Assembly (NCBI RefSeq): GCF_051900415.1
Contig: NZ_JBHZGL010000011.1
Location: 1 to 64,000 of the forward strand
DNA: 64,000 nucleotides
Source of the DNA: Frateuria_A sp051900415
GTDB lineage: Bacteria > Pseudomonadota > Gammaproteobacteria > Xanthomonadales > Rhodanobacteraceae
Direction: 5' to 3'
A program made the translations under genes and the position numbers. Below, piece after piece: positions 36,879-46,421 of the stretch. The notes beneath the pieces are model-generated. The model ran no database searches and was not told where the DNA came from. It saw only the letters and a list, made by a program, of their open reading frames with translations. Positions within the stretch are counted from its first letter, which is position 1. Each line of letters begins with the position of its first letter.

Positions 36879-38276
36879 TTACTTGTTCTTGCTCGCCGCG
36901 GTGAGCGCGTCGAATTGCTGGGTGAGGTAGCTGCTGGTGCTGTTGAGCTTGGTCATCAGCGTATCCAGCGCGGTGAACTGGGCCTGGTAGCGCGCCGTGA
37001 GATCAGCCATGCGGCTGTCCAGTGCGGTCTGCTGCGCGGACAGGTCCTTCAGCTGCTTGGCCAGGCTGTCGGTGCGGCTGGCGATCACGCCCGTGCTGCC
37101 GACCCACTGGTCGAGCTGGGCGTTGAGCTTGGTGGCGAGGCCATCGTCGCCGTCGAACAGCGCAGCGGCCTGCTTGCCGCCGTCGGCCAGCGACTTGGAC
37201 AGCTTGTCGCTGTCCAGCTTGAGCTTGCCGTCCACCTGCAACGAAATGCCCAGGTCCGCCAGCGAGCCACCGTTGGCCATGCCGCCAACCAGGCGCGAGA
37301 GCGTGCTGTTGATGCTGTTGGCAGTGGCGTCGCCGATCATCGCACCGGCGGTTTCGGTGGTGGCGTCGTACTTGGTGAGCGCCTGGTAGATGCCCACAAA
37401 GCTGTTGTACGTATTGACCAGGTTGGTCAGCGCGCTGGTCGCCTTGGAACCGTCGTTGGCGACGGTGAGCGTGCTGGTGCCTTCCTTGACCAGGTTCAGG
37501 CTGATGCCGTCGATCGCACCGGCGACCGTGTTGCCGGCGCTGTGGCCGGGCAGCCCGTCGATGGTGTACTCGGCATCCTGCGCGGCGGTGATCACGTTGA
37601 GCGCGTTGCCGCTGGAGGCCGCCGCATCGTAGTTGAGCGCGGCCAGGCCGCCGTCGCCGCCGCTGCTGGAGACCACGAAGCCATTGGCCGCGCCGGTGCG
37701 CGTGCCGCTGAGCACCAGGTGCGCACCGTCCGTGCCGGTGACGATGGTGGCCGAGACGCCGGGGTTGTCCTTGGACTTGTTGATCGCGTCGCGGATGCCC
37801 GCCAGCGTGTTGTTGCTGCTGTCGATGGTCAGGCTCATCGACTGGTCGCCCACCGCAAGGGTGAGCGTGCCGGTACCGACCACCGTGTCGGATTTGGCGA
37901 AGGCGCCCGAAGAGGCCTTCAGCGAGGTGGCCAGCTTGGTCACCTCGATCTTGTAGCTGCCGCCGACCGGCGTGCCGGCGCTGCTGGCGCCGAGTACGTC
38001 GGTGTCGCTGCTGGTCAACGAGCGGGCGCTGAAGGCGCTGCCATCGCTCAAGGGGACCATCGCGGACTGCAGCGCGGAGAGCGCGCTGCTGATCTGGCCC
38101 AACCCGGACAGCAGGGTATTGGCCTGCGCCGCCTGGTTGGTGATCTGGCTCTGTGGCCCCGCCTTCTTGGCGTTCACCAGCGTGGTCACCAGCTTGTCCA
38201 CGTCGATGCCGGAACCCACGCCCATGGAAGTCAGCAAGCCCGTCGTCGGAGCGGTGGTGCCTACGGTGATTGCCAT
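36879..38276 (-). CDS. fliD: Flagellar filament cap protein FliD
   Basis: 465 residues. N-terminal GLLTSMGVGSGIDVDKLVTT is a FliD hallmark; Ser/Thr/Ala-rich beta domains follow; the C terminus is coiled coil (LAKQLKDLSAQQTALDSRMA). FliD caps the filament and folds exported flagellin. It follows fliC after a strong hairpin. Confidence 0.94.
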   Translation of the reverse strand: MAITVGTTAPTTGLLTSMGVGSGIDVDKLVTTLVNAKKAGPQSQITNQAAQANTLLSGLGQISSALSALQSAMVPLSDGSAFSARSLTSSDTDVLGASSAGTPVGGSYKIEVTKLATSLKASSGAFAKSDTVVGTGTLTLAVGDQSMSLTIDSSNNTLAGIRDAINKSKDNPGVSATIVTGTDGAHLVLSGTRTGAANGFVVSSSGGDGGLAALNYDAAASSGNALNVITAAQDAEYTIDGLPGHSAGNTVAGAIDGISLNLVKEGTSTLTVANDGSKATSALTNLVNTYNSFVGIYQALTKYDATTETAGAMIGDATANSINSTLSRLVGGMANGGSLADLGISLQVDGKLKLDSDKLSKSLADGGKQAAALFDGDDGLATKLNAQLDQWVGSTGVIASRTDSLAKQLKDLSAQQTALDSRMADLTARYQAQFTALDTLMTKLNSTSSYLTQQFDALTAASKNK

Positions 38277-38300
38277 GGATATCGGTCCTAAGGAATGAGG

Positions 38301-38328
38301 GGAACGGTCGCGTTGCCGCGACCGTTCC
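38301..38328 (-). terminator. Hairpin after fliC
   Basis: GGAACGGTCGCG and CGCGACCGTTCC form a perfect 12-bp stem with a four-base loop, starting 13 bases after the fliC stop on the minus strand. There is no T run, so it may be an mRNA-stabilising 3' structure or a weak, partial terminator that lowers fliD relative to fliC. Confidence 0.7.
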
Positions 38329-38340
38329 GGGTTTCAACAA

Positions 38341-39798
38341 TTACTGCAGGAGCTTGAGCACGCTCTGCGTGGTGGAGTTGGCCTGGGCCAGCACCGAGAC
38401 ACCGGCCTGCTGCAGGATGTTCGCGCTGGACATGTTGGCCGTTTCGGCCGCGAAGTCCGCATCCTGGATCTGGCTGCGCGAGGCAGACAGGTTCTGCGAG
38501 ATGGTCTGCAGGTTGGCGATGGTCGAGCTGAAGCGGTTCTGCACCGCACCCAGGTCGCTGCGCATGGAGCTGATGGTGCTCAGCGCCGAGTCGATGCGGC
38601 TGATGGTGTCGTTGGCACCGGCCACGGTCTTGACGTCGCTGGCGGCCAGGTTGCTGCCTGCGCTGATGGGGGTGGTGCCCGCACCGGAGAAGTTCAGCTC
38701 GCCCGCGCCGGCCTTGGCGCCGTCGACGGTCAGGTCATCCTGCGAGTTCAGGTGGACCGACTTGGTCTCGCTGTCGTAGTAGGCGGAGACGCCGGTGATG
38801 CCCTTGGCATTGATCGCGTCGACCAGGCTCTGCGCATCCTTGTAGGTGCCGGTCATCTCGGTACCATTGATGGTCAGGTCGCCATCGACCAGGCTCAATT
38901 CGGAGCTAGCCGGAACGGCGGCCACGTCGGCCACGCCGGTCACGCTGGTGCCGGTGCCGACGACAGTGTCGGTATCGGCGACCGTGATGGCGCCGTCACT
39001 GGCCGTGGCCTTCTCGATCTTGATCTTGTTGCTGCCGGCGTCGGTCACCGTGTAGCCACTGCCCAGCGCACCGCTGATGTCGCTGATCAGATTGGAGTTG
39101 TCTGCATCGCCGGTGTAGTCACCCAGATTGACGGTGGTGCCATCGATATCGAACGACTTGCCCGTCAGGTTCGCCCCGGGGGTGATGGCATCGGTGGTGA
39201 ACGAAGCCTTGGTGCCCGGCACGGCGGCCGAACCGGCCGTGGCGAACTTGGCGCTGATGTCACCGGTCGAGGACTGGGCGATCTGGCCCACCTGCTTGGC
39301 ACCGGCACCCTGGCTCAGGTTGACCGAGATGGTCTCGCCGACGTTCGCACCGATCTGGAACGCGGCCGAACCGAAGCTGCCGTCGAGCACGTGGCGGCCG
39401 TTGAAGGTGGTCTGCTGCGCGATACGGGTGATCTCGGCCAGACGCTGCTGCACTTCCGCGTCCAGCGCCTGACGGTCGCTGTCGGAGTTGGTGGCGTTCG
39501 CCGACTGCACCGCCAGGGTGCGGATGCGCTGCATGTTGTTGGTCACCTCGTTCAGCGCCGACTCGGTCGTCTGCGCCAGGGAGATGCCGTCGTTGGCGTT
39601 GCTGACAGCCTGGTTCAGGCCGTTGATCTGGGTGGTGAAGCGCGTCGAGATGGCGAGGCCGGCGGCATCGTCCTTCGCGCTGTTGATCTTCATGCCCGAG
39701 GACAGGCGCTCGATCGCGGTGGAGAGCTTGCTCTGCGACTTGGCCAGGTTGTTCTGGGCGTTCAGCGAGCTGATGTTGGTGTTGACGCTCATGACCAT
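38341..39798 (-). CDS. fliC: Flagellin FliC
   Basis: 485 residues. Conserved D0/D1 segments at the N terminus (NTNISSLNAQNNLAKSQ, SAKDDAAGLAIS) and C terminus (SQIQDADFAAETANMSSANI, then QAGVSVLAQANSTTQSVLKL) flank a variable Gly/Ala/Asp-rich middle of about 220 residues. The ATG at 39798 is chosen because GGAG lies eight bases upstream; an ATG two codons later is too far from it. A sigma-28 promoter is upstream. Confidence 0.96.
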   Translation of the reverse strand: MVMSVNTNISSLNAQNNLAKSQSKLSTAIERLSSGMKINSAKDDAAGLAISTRFTTQINGLNQAVSNANDGISLAQTTESALNEVTNNMQRIRTLAVQSANATNSDSDRQALDAEVQQRLAEITRIAQQTTFNGRHVLDGSFGSAAFQIGANVGETISVNLSQGAGAKQVGQIAQSSTGDISAKFATAGSAAVPGTKASFTTDAITPGANLTGKSFDIDGTTVNLGDYTGDADNSNLISDISGALGSGYTVTDAGSNKIKIEKATASDGAITVADTDTVVGTGTSVTGVADVAAVPASSELSLVDGDLTINGTEMTGTYKDAQSLVDAINAKGITGVSAYYDSETKSVHLNSQDDLTVDGAKAGAGELNFSGAGTTPISAGSNLAASDVKTVAGANDTISRIDSALSTISSMRSDLGAVQNRFSSTIANLQTISQNLSASRSQIQDADFAAETANMSSANILQQAGVSVLAQANSTTQSVLKLLQ

Positions 39799-39888
39799 GG
39801 GAATTTCTCCGAATAGGGTCTTGTGTGCCGGTGGCCGGCGGTGGTAGCCAGCGGGGATTCCGTTGGGAACACCGCCGCCTCAGGACCT

Positions 39889-39915
39889 TTTTCGACGTCG
39901 ATCATGGAAACTTGA
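39889..39915 (-). promoter_or_regulatory. Sigma-28 (FliA) promoter of fliC
   Basis: On the minus strand TCAAGTTT at 39915-39908 is followed after exactly 11 bases by GTCGAAAA at 39896-39889 (consensus TAAAGTTT, 11 bases, GCCGATAA). It gives a leader of roughly 80 bases before the fliC ATG. Confidence 0.75.
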
Positions 39916-39975
39916 GCGGGTCAACTGCTTTTTTCGATGTTTCGTTTGAATCGAACGCGCAACGCCATCCAATCT

Positions 39976-40060
39976 CTTGTAGGAGCCCGCTTGCGGGCGA
40001 TGCTTCTGCCTTGATCTCGCGGGAAGAAGGGCATCGCCGGCAAGCGGGCTCCTACACGGC
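39976..40060. repeat. GTAGGAGC-type inverted REP pair between flgL and fliC
   Basis: TGTAGGAGCCCGCTTGCGGG on the left and GCAAGCGGGCTCCTACA on the right mirror each other across a short centre. It lies just after the flgL stop and upstream of the fliC promoter, so it may insulate the two transcripts. Confidence 0.8.
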
Positions 40061-40066
40061 TGTGCG

Positions 40067-41260
40067 CTATTTGATGTAATCGAACAACGACATGTTCTGC
40101 AGCTTGCTGAAGGTCAGCTGCGCCGCCTGCAACGCGGAGCTTTGCAGGCTCAGCCTGCTCACCGCATCGTAGTAATCCAGGTCCTGCACGTTGGACAGCG
40201 CGCTCTTGTACTGCAGCGTCAGGTCGTCGTTGAGCGAGGCCTGCTGGTCGAGCGCGTTCATGCGCCCGCCTACGGCAGCGCGCGCCTCGATGACCGAACC
40301 GACGGCCTGGTCGAGATTGGCCAGTTGGCCGTTGAGCGCGTTCTGCATGTCTGCGCCGCCGCTGCCGGGCCGGGTCAGCGTGGCGACGATGCCGTCCAGC
40401 GTGTCGAACATGCTCTGGTCGGACGAGGGCGCCACGCTGAAGCTGTCGCCAGCCGCCGGCGTCCCGGAGAACGCCACCTGCACGCCGCGGAAGGCAACAG
40501 TGCCGCCCTTGTCGGCGTCATAGCTTCCGCTGGTGACCAGCGCGCCGCCGCCATCGCGTACTTCGAACGTGTCCGGTGCGGTGAATGTCACCTGGTAGCT
40601 CGCGCCATCCCACGCGTCGGCGTCGACGACACTGCTCGCGCCGGCCACGGCGGTGCCGCCGTTGCTGGCGCCGGCGGCGACGGCGAAGGTGCCGTTGCCG
40701 GTAGGGACATTCATGAAGATGCCGCTGCCAGGATCGCCGGTGGCAACCTGCAGGCCGGGGCCTGCGGCCACCATGCGCTGCCCTTCGTCACCGACGTAGC
40801 TCACGCCACCGGCCTGCGACATGAACGGCTGCGCGCCGGTGCGATTGCCGGCAAAGATGTAGTCGCCCTGCGAATCCTTGCTGTTGGCGATGCCCAGCAA
40901 CTGGCCGCGCAGCTGCACCATCTCGGCGGCCATGTCGCTGCGCGACTCGTCGGTCTGCGTGGCGTTCATGCCCTGCAGCAGCAGGGTACGCACGCGGCCG
41001 AGCACGTTGCTGGCCGAATCGAGTACCTGGTCTTCCAGCCCCAGCCGCGCATTGGCCGAGGTGATGTTGCGCTGGTACTGGGCGGTGTCGGCGCCCAGGT
41101 GAGTCAGCTCGACCGCGCGCGCCGCGCCCACGGGATCGTCAGAGGGTTGGTTGATGCGCTTGCCGGTACCCATCTGGGTCTGGATGCCGGACAGGTCGCC
41201 CTGCCGGTCCATCATCGTGTTGACCGACTGCTGCTGCATCCAGCTGGTGGAGACGCGCAT
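40067..41260 (-). CDS. flgL: Hook-filament junction protein FlgL (HAP3)
   Basis: 397 residues. The N terminus RVSTSWMQQQSVNTMMDRQG and GKRINQPSDDPVGAARA and the flagellin-like C terminus (LSLQSSALQAAQLTFSKLQN) are typical. FlgL connects hook and filament together with FlgK. It starts 12 bases after flgK. Confidence 0.94.
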   Translation of the reverse strand: MRVSTSWMQQQSVNTMMDRQGDLSGIQTQMGTGKRINQPSDDPVGAARAVELTHLGADTAQYQRNITSANARLGLEDQVLDSASNVLGRVRTLLLQGMNATQTDESRSDMAAEMVQLRGQLLGIANSKDSQGDYIFAGNRTGAQPFMSQAGGVSYVGDEGQRMVAAGPGLQVATGDPGSGIFMNVPTGNGTFAVAAGASNGGTAVAGASSVVDADAWDGASYQVTFTAPDTFEVRDGGGALVTSGSYDADKGGTVAFRGVQVAFSGTPAAGDSFSVAPSSDQSMFDTLDGIVATLTRPGSGGADMQNALNGQLANLDQAVGSVIEARAAVGGRMNALDQQASLNDDLTLQYKSALSNVQDLDYYDAVSRLSLQSSALQAAQLTFSKLQNMSLFDYIK

Positions 41261-41272
41261 GGCTCCGATCCT

Positions 41273-43141
41273 TTACTTGAACGCGCCGAGCAGCGCGTTG
41301 AATACGGTGTTGGCGGCGGTGATGATCTGCGCCGATGCCTGGTAGGCCTGCTGGAAGCGCACCAGGTTGGCCGCTTCCTCGTCCATGTTCACGCCGCTGA
41401 CGCTCTGTTGTGCCGCCATCGCCTGGTTGTACACGGCACCCTGCGTCTTGGCCGCGTCGTCGGCCAGCGAACCGGCGCTGCCAACCTGGCCGACCAGCTG
41501 GCCATAGGCGCGGCCGACGCTGGTGGCGCCGCCATCGAGTACGCCCAGGTTGGCGACCGCGCCGAGCTTGAGCGCATTGGCATTGTCGCCACGCGCGTTG
41601 GCGTTGGCCTTGACGCCGAAGCTGTCGCCGGCGGCGGGCGCGCCGTCCAGGGTGAGGCTCCAGCCGTTGTGCACGATCGGCGTGCCGGGAGTAAAGGTCT
41701 GCGCCGGGCCGCCGTCGATGCTATAGCTGGTGGGCGAGGAAAATACGATGTTCGACGCGGCGAACAGGTTGGGATCGCTACCGTTGGCGACGGCGAGCGC
41801 GCCAACGCTGGCGCTGCCGGTATTGGCGCTGGCGGCACTGCCGAGCAGCGGCACGGCGGCGGCAATCTTGTTCGGGTCGGTGACCGCCACGCTCATGCTG
41901 CCGGCTGCGTTGCGGCTGGGCTGGATGCGGAAGCTGTCGCCCGCGCTGGCTGCACCGCCGCCGACCACGAAGCTCAAACCACCGGCCACGAACGGGTCTG
42001 CGGCGGTGCCGGTGCCGGTCATCGCCACCGCGGCGCCGCTGCCGTCCTTCAGATTCCAGGCGCTGCCATCGAAGGACAGCGTGTAGTCCTGGCTGCCAAG
42101 CGCACCAAGGTCGGCAATGCTGGCCGAGATCGTGGCGCTGCCGGCGTTGCCACCGGCCGCCTGCACGGTCGGGCCGGCCACGGTGAAGAATTCGCCGCCG
42201 ACCTGGCCGTTGAGATCCACGCCCTGGGCGTGCTGCGTGTTGAACGCGTCGGCCATCGCCAGCGCGGCGCGGCCGAGCTGGTTCTGCGCCGGGTCGAGCA
42301 CGTTGCTGCGGAAGTCGAGCAGCGCACCCAGCGTGCCGCCGCCGATGCGGCCGCTCAGCACCGCACCGGTGCCCTTGTCGACGATTTCCAGGCGCGTCGC
42401 GTCGTAGGTGTTCGGCGCCGTGCCAAGCTCGTAGGACTGCGTGCCGCTGACCAGCGCCTGGCCGTTGCCCACGAACACGCTGAGCGTGCCGTCGTTCTGC
42501 GTCGCCACGCTGATGCCGACCTCGCCCGAGAGCTTCCTGATCAGCGCATCGCGCTGATCGAGCAGGTCAGACGGCTCGGCGCCGCTGGAGGAACGGATGC
42601 GCTCGTTGAGCTTGGCGATCGCGGCGCTGTCGCTGTTGATCGCGGCGACGGTGTCGGTCACCTGGCGCTGCACCTGGCCATCGAGGCTGTCGAACTGACC
42701 GGACAGCGCGCGGAAGGTGCTGGCCAGCGCGCCGGCGCGGGCCAGCAGCACACCACGGGCGGAGGCATCAGCCGGGGCATTGGCTACGTCTTCCACGGCG
42801 CCAAAGAAGGTATCCAGCGACGATTGCAGGTTGCTGCTGCCGGAGAGCTGGTTGTTGAGCTGGTCGGTCAGCGCCTGGTAGGCGTCGGCGCGCCCCTTGG
42901 ACGAGGAGGCCGACCACAGCGCGGTGTTGAGGTACTGGCTGTAGGCGCGCTGCACTGCCTGCGTATCCACGCCGGTGCCGACGTAATAGCGTCCCTCGGC
43001 CTGCGGCGCGCGCGCGGCGAAGGTCACCTGCTGGCGGCTGTAGCCGTCGGTATTGGCGTTGGAGACGTTGTGGCCGGTGGTGCTCAGGCCCACCTGGGCG
43101 GCGAGCAGGCCGGAGACGCCGGTGGAAAGCAGGTCAGCCAT
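41273..43141 (-). CDS. flgK: Hook-filament junction protein FlgK (HAP1)
   Basis: 622 residues from ATG 43141. N-terminal LSTGVSGLLAAQVGLSTTGH then NVSNANTDGYSRQQ and the C-terminal helix (GVNMDEEAANLVRFQQAYQA) are canonical. Long Ala/Gly/Ser beta domains occupy about 340-560. It is separated from flgJ by a REP pair. Confidence 0.95.
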   Translation of the reverse strand: MADLLSTGVSGLLAAQVGLSTTGHNVSNANTDGYSRQQVTFAARAPQAEGRYYVGTGVDTQAVQRAYSQYLNTALWSASSSKGRADAYQALTDQLNNQLSGSSNLQSSLDTFFGAVEDVANAPADASARGVLLARAGALASTFRALSGQFDSLDGQVQRQVTDTVAAINSDSAAIAKLNERIRSSSGAEPSDLLDQRDALIRKLSGEVGISVATQNDGTLSVFVGNGQALVSGTQSYELGTAPNTYDATRLEIVDKGTGAVLSGRIGGGTLGALLDFRSNVLDPAQNQLGRAALAMADAFNTQHAQGVDLNGQVGGEFFTVAGPTVQAAGGNAGSATISASIADLGALGSQDYTLSFDGSAWNLKDGSGAAVAMTGTGTAADPFVAGGLSFVVGGGAASAGDSFRIQPSRNAAGSMSVAVTDPNKIAAAVPLLGSAASANTGSASVGALAVANGSDPNLFAASNIVFSSPTSYSIDGGPAQTFTPGTPIVHNGWSLTLDGAPAAGDSFGVKANANARGDNANALKLGAVANLGVLDGGATSVGRAYGQLVGQVGSAGSLADDAAKTQGAVYNQAMAAQQSVSGVNMDEEAANLVRFQQAYQASAQIITAANTVFNALLGAFK

Positions 43142-43187
43142 GGAGGTTTTCCGTTCGGGTGACGCGCGGGCGTGGGGGGCGAGGCAA

Positions 43188-43322
43188 GGCCTCCCCCATC
43201 CGCCTGTCGGCACCTTCCCCCGTGGAACGGGGGAAGGCTCGGTAGGTCGCACTTCGAATCCTTCCCCCGTCCCACGGGGGAAGGTGCCCGAAGGGCGGAT
43301 GGGGGAAGCCTTGCGCGGAGGC
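43188..43322. repeat. REP-like palindrome pair between flgK and flgJ
   Basis: Two opposed copies of CCCCCATCCGCC(TGTC)GGCACC with CCTTCCCCCGTGGAACGGGG and the mirror CCCCGTCCCACGGGGGAAGG. They fill most of the gap 43142-43357, which contains no gene. Confidence 0.85.
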
Positions 43323-43357
43323 ACACGTCATGCCCCCTGTGACGGCAACTTGACGCG

Positions 43358-44455
43358 TCACTTGAACGTCCCTGCGTCCAGCGCCGCCAGCGCCTCGCGC
43401 ATCTGCGGGCTGTTGGCGATGGCGGTGATCTTGGCCGCGTACGACGGATCGGTGGCGTACCCGCCACGACTCAACGCATGGGCGAAGCCGGCGATGTTCT
43501 CGCCCTTGCCCAGCGCCTGCGCGTAACGCGGGTTGTCCGCCAGCATGCGCGCGTAATCGGCGAAGGCCTGGGACGGGCTGTCGTAGGCGCGGAAGTTGTC
43601 GCGCTTGCGCACCGCCACGCCGCCTTCGTACTCGAGCGTGGGCACGCTGACCTTGTCGCCGCCCCAGCTGCCACCGGCCTTGATGCCGAACAGGTTGAAG
43701 CTGCTGGAACCGTCGTGCCGGTGCGGCAGGTGCTTGCCCCAGCCGGTTTCCAGCGCGGCCTGCGCCAGCAGCGCGCGCACCGAGACGCCGAGCTTGTCGG
43801 CAGCGGCCTGCGCGTGCGGCGCCATGGCGCGCACGAAGCCGGCCGGATCGCCGGGAATGAACTTGCTCACTACGTTGACCGCGCCCTGCGCCAGTTCGCC
43901 GAGCGTGGCCCGCCAGCCCTGCGCCGCGTTGGCATCGGCGGTCAGCGGCAGCAGGCCGTCGCCCTGCCCTTGGGCGCGTTCGCCCAGGTGCAGCAGGGCG
44001 CGGGTGCCCGCCTCGGCGCCGGCCGCGAGGGGGGCGAACAGGCTGGCGGCCGCGGTACCGGGCAACGCGCCCGCGGCGACGCTGGCAAGCAAGGCCTTGT
44101 TGTCCGTCGTCGGTGCGGGCTTGGGCTCGGCGTCCTTGCCGCCGAGCTGGCGCACCAGCATGCGCGCGATCCCCAGGCCGTTGTTGCCCTGCGAGAGCGA
44201 CAGCGAAAGCTGCTGGTCGAACAGGTCGCGGTAGGCCTTGCCCTGCTGGCTGTCACCGACGTCGTTGTCTCCGAAGCTGGCGTTCGCCTCGCGCATCGAC
44301 TTGAGCATCATCTGGGTGAAGATCGCCTCGAACTGCTTGGCGACCTTCGGCAACGCCGCCTTGTCGTCGCCCTTGGCCTGCGCGCGCAACTGGTTGAACC
44401 CGGACAGGTCGGTCCAGGTGTCGAGTGCTGGCAGGGAGGCGTTGGCGGGCGTCAT
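43358..44455 (-). CDS. flgJ: FlgJ: rod-capping and peptidoglycan-hydrolase protein
   Basis: 365 residues from ATG 44455. The N-terminal rod-scaffold domain (KQFEAIFTQMMLKSMREAN) is followed by a variable linker and a C-terminal glucosaminidase-type domain with the catalytic Glu236 in AQAALETGWGKHLP and the SSSFNLFGIKAGGSW block. FlgJ opens the wall for the growing rod. Dual-domain FlgJ is normal for gammaproteobacteria. Confidence 0.95.
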   Translation of the reverse strand: MTPANASLPALDTWTDLSGFNQLRAQAKGDDKAALPKVAKQFEAIFTQMMLKSMREANASFGDNDVGDSQQGKAYRDLFDQQLSLSLSQGNNGLGIARMLVRQLGGKDAEPKPAPTTDNKALLASVAAGALPGTAAASLFAPLAAGAEAGTRALLHLGERAQGQGDGLLPLTADANAAQGWRATLGELAQGAVNVVSKFIPGDPAGFVRAMAPHAQAAADKLGVSVRALLAQAALETGWGKHLPHRHDGSSSFNLFGIKAGGSWGGDKVSVPTLEYEGGVAVRKRDNFRAYDSPSQAFADYARMLADNPRYAQALGKGENIAGFAHALSRGGYATDPSYAAKITAIANSPQMREALAALDAGTFK

Positions 44456-44472
44456 GTTTCCGTCGCGTGTCG

Positions 44473-45732
44473 CTAGATCACCACGAGCTCTGCATGAAGC
44501 GCGCCAGCCTGCTTGAGCGCCTGCAGGATCGAGATCAAATCGCTCGGACCGGCACCGACCTGGTTCACCGCGCGCACGATCGTGTCCAGGCTCACGCCCG
44601 GGCCGAACTTGAACATGTGCGCGCCGTCCTCGCTGACCTGCACGTCGGAGCTGGGCACCACCGCGGTCTGCCCGCGCGAGAACGGCTGGGGCTGGCTGAC
44701 CAGCGGCTGTTCGCTGATGGTGACCTGGATCGCGCCGTGCGCCACCGCCGCGGCGGTGACCTTGACGTCCGAGCCGATCACCACGGTACCGGTGCGCGAA
44801 TTGACCACCACGCGCGCAGGGGCGTCGCCCGGGGTGACATCCAGGTTCTGGATCATGCCGAGCCAGGCGACCTTCTGCGCCGGATCCTGCGGGCCGCGCA
44901 CGGAAATGGTGCCGCCGTCGACCGGCGTGGCGGTGCCCGCGCCGAAGGCGGTGTTGACCGCCTGGGCGACACGCGCGGCGGTGGTGAAGTCGGGGGTGTT
45001 GAGGTTGAGCATCAGGTCGCCGGCGCCGGCGAACGAACTGGGCACGCTGCGCTCGACCGACGCGCCGTTGGGAATACGGCCGCTGGCGGAGATGTTCACC
45101 TGCACGCTGGAGCCGCTCTTGCCCTGCGCGCTGATGCCGCCGACCACTACGCTGCCCTGCGCGATCGCGTACACGTTGCCGTCGGCGCCGCGCAGGGGCG
45201 ACATCAGCAGTTCGCCGCCGCGCAGGCTCTTGGCGTTGCCGATCGAGGCGACGGTGACGTCGATGGCCTGGCCGGGCTTGGCGAACGGGGGCAGTTCCGC
45301 AGTGATGGTCACCGCCGCCGCGTTCTTGAGCTGCGGGCGCGCATTCGGCGGCACGGTGATGCCAAATTGCTGGAGCATGTTCTCCAGGCTCTGGGTGGTG
45401 AACGGGGCCTGGGTGGTCTGGTCGCCGCTGCCATCGAGGCCCACGACCAGGCCGTAACCGATCAGCTGGTTGGAACGCACGCCGCCGACCGAAGCCAGGT
45501 CGCGGATCTTGTCCGCGTGCAGCGGCGCACAGGCGAGCATCGCCACCAGCGCGGCCACCACGTGCAGGCCGAAGCTGCGCCAGCGCTGCAATGCGCGGCT
45601 GAGCGCGGTGCGTCGGGTTTCCTGGGCGCGCGAGTGGTCGTACGGCTCGCCGTTGGTAGAAAGCGCCGGCGTCGCGGAAACCTCGGGGGCTTCTTCCATC
45701 GGCTCGGGCGGGACGGGCAGCTGGGCCTTCAT
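44473..45732 (-). CDS. flgI: Flagellar P-ring protein FlgI
   Basis: 419 residues from ATG 45732, which overlaps the flgH stop (ATGA). About 50 unusual, Pro/Glu-rich residues precede the signal peptide core at about 55-68 (HVVAALVAMLACAPLHA), with cleavage likely after residue 73. The mature protein (DKIRDLASVGGVRSNQLIGY to ILQALKQAGALHAELVVI) is canonical. A downstream TTG near residue 49 would give a normal-length signal peptide. Confidence 0.94.
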   Translation of the reverse strand: MKAQLPVPPEPMEEAPEVSATPALSTNGEPYDHSRAQETRRTALSRALQRWRSFGLHVVAALVAMLACAPLHADKIRDLASVGGVRSNQLIGYGLVVGLDGSGDQTTQAPFTTQSLENMLQQFGITVPPNARPQLKNAAAVTITAELPPFAKPGQAIDVTVASIGNAKSLRGGELLMSPLRGADGNVYAIAQGSVVVGGISAQGKSGSSVQVNISASGRIPNGASVERSVPSSFAGAGDLMLNLNTPDFTTAARVAQAVNTAFGAGTATPVDGGTISVRGPQDPAQKVAWLGMIQNLDVTPGDAPARVVVNSRTGTVVIGSDVKVTAAAVAHGAIQVTISEQPLVSQPQPFSRGQTAVVPSSDVQVSEDGAHMFKFGPGVSLDTIVRAVNQVGAGPSDLISILQALKQAGALHAELVVI

Positions 45733-46409
45733 CAGAACGGCATCCACTTGGAATTGAAGAAGCGCGACAGCCACCCGCGCGTGTTCGCATCGGCCAGCGT
45801 GCCGCGGCCGGTGTAGCTGATGCGCGCGTCGGCGACGCGGGTCGAAGCCACGGTGTTGTCCTGGCCGATGTCCTGCGGGCGCACGATGCCGGCGATGCGC
45901 ACCAGCTCCTGGCCCTGGTTGATGGTCAGCCACTTCTCGCCGCGCACAATCAGGTTGCCGTTAGACAGCCGCTGCGCCACGGTGACGGTGATCTGGCCGG
46001 TGAGCTGGTTGGATTGGCTCGACGAGCCGCTGCCGTCGAAGTTGCGTTCGCTGTCCAGGCCCACGCTCAGCGGGTTGCCGTTGATGGTCAGGTCCTTGCC
46101 CATGATGGTGGGCGCGGCGACGTCGGCCTTGTCCTTCTTGCTGGTGCTGGTGCTGGCCTTCTTGCTGGCCTGGGTGCTTTCCACCAGCACGATGGTGAGG
46201 ATGTCGCCCACCCGGTGCGCGCGCGCATCGGAGAACAGTTCCATGTTCTGGTTGTCGTGGTAGATCGCGCCGTCGGCAGGGGCGGCGGCGACCTCCGGCT
46301 GCATCGGCGGGGTCGGTGCCCACTCGCCGTCGTCGCGTGCGGGCATGGCCATGCAGCCGGCGAGCAGCGACAGCGCGAAGGCAGCGGTGGAAAGGCGGAA
46401 CAGGCTCAT
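45732..46409 (-). CDS. flgH: Flagellar L-ring lipoprotein FlgH
   Basis: 225 residues. A lipoprotein signal ends at Cys19 (LSLLAGC). Conserved stretches DNQNMELFSDARAHRVGDIL and VRGEKWLTINQGQELVRIAG identify FlgH, the outer-membrane bushing of the rod. It precedes flgI with a four-base overlap. Confidence 0.95.
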   Translation of the reverse strand: MSLFRLSTAAFALSLLAGCMAMPARDDGEWAPTPPMQPEVAAAPADGAIYHDNQNMELFSDARAHRVGDILTIVLVESTQASKKASTSTSKKDKADVAAPTIMGKDLTINGNPLSVGLDSERNFDGSGSSSQSNQLTGQITVTVAQRLSNGNLIVRGEKWLTINQGQELVRIAGIVRPQDIGQDNTVASTRVADARISYTGRGTLADANTRGWLSRFFNSKWMPF

Positions 46410-46421
46410 CGCGGCTTACGC

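Noticed and set aside
40142..43162. Open frame of about 1000 codons on the plus strand
   Set aside because: Antisense to flgL and flgK; His/Arg/Gly/Ala-rich composition typical of frame shadows in GC-rich DNA and no domain.
43358..45790. Single frame that would fuse flgJ with upstream sequence
   Set aside because: The part upstream of 44455 overlaps flgI out of frame; FlgJ has its own ATG and normal length.
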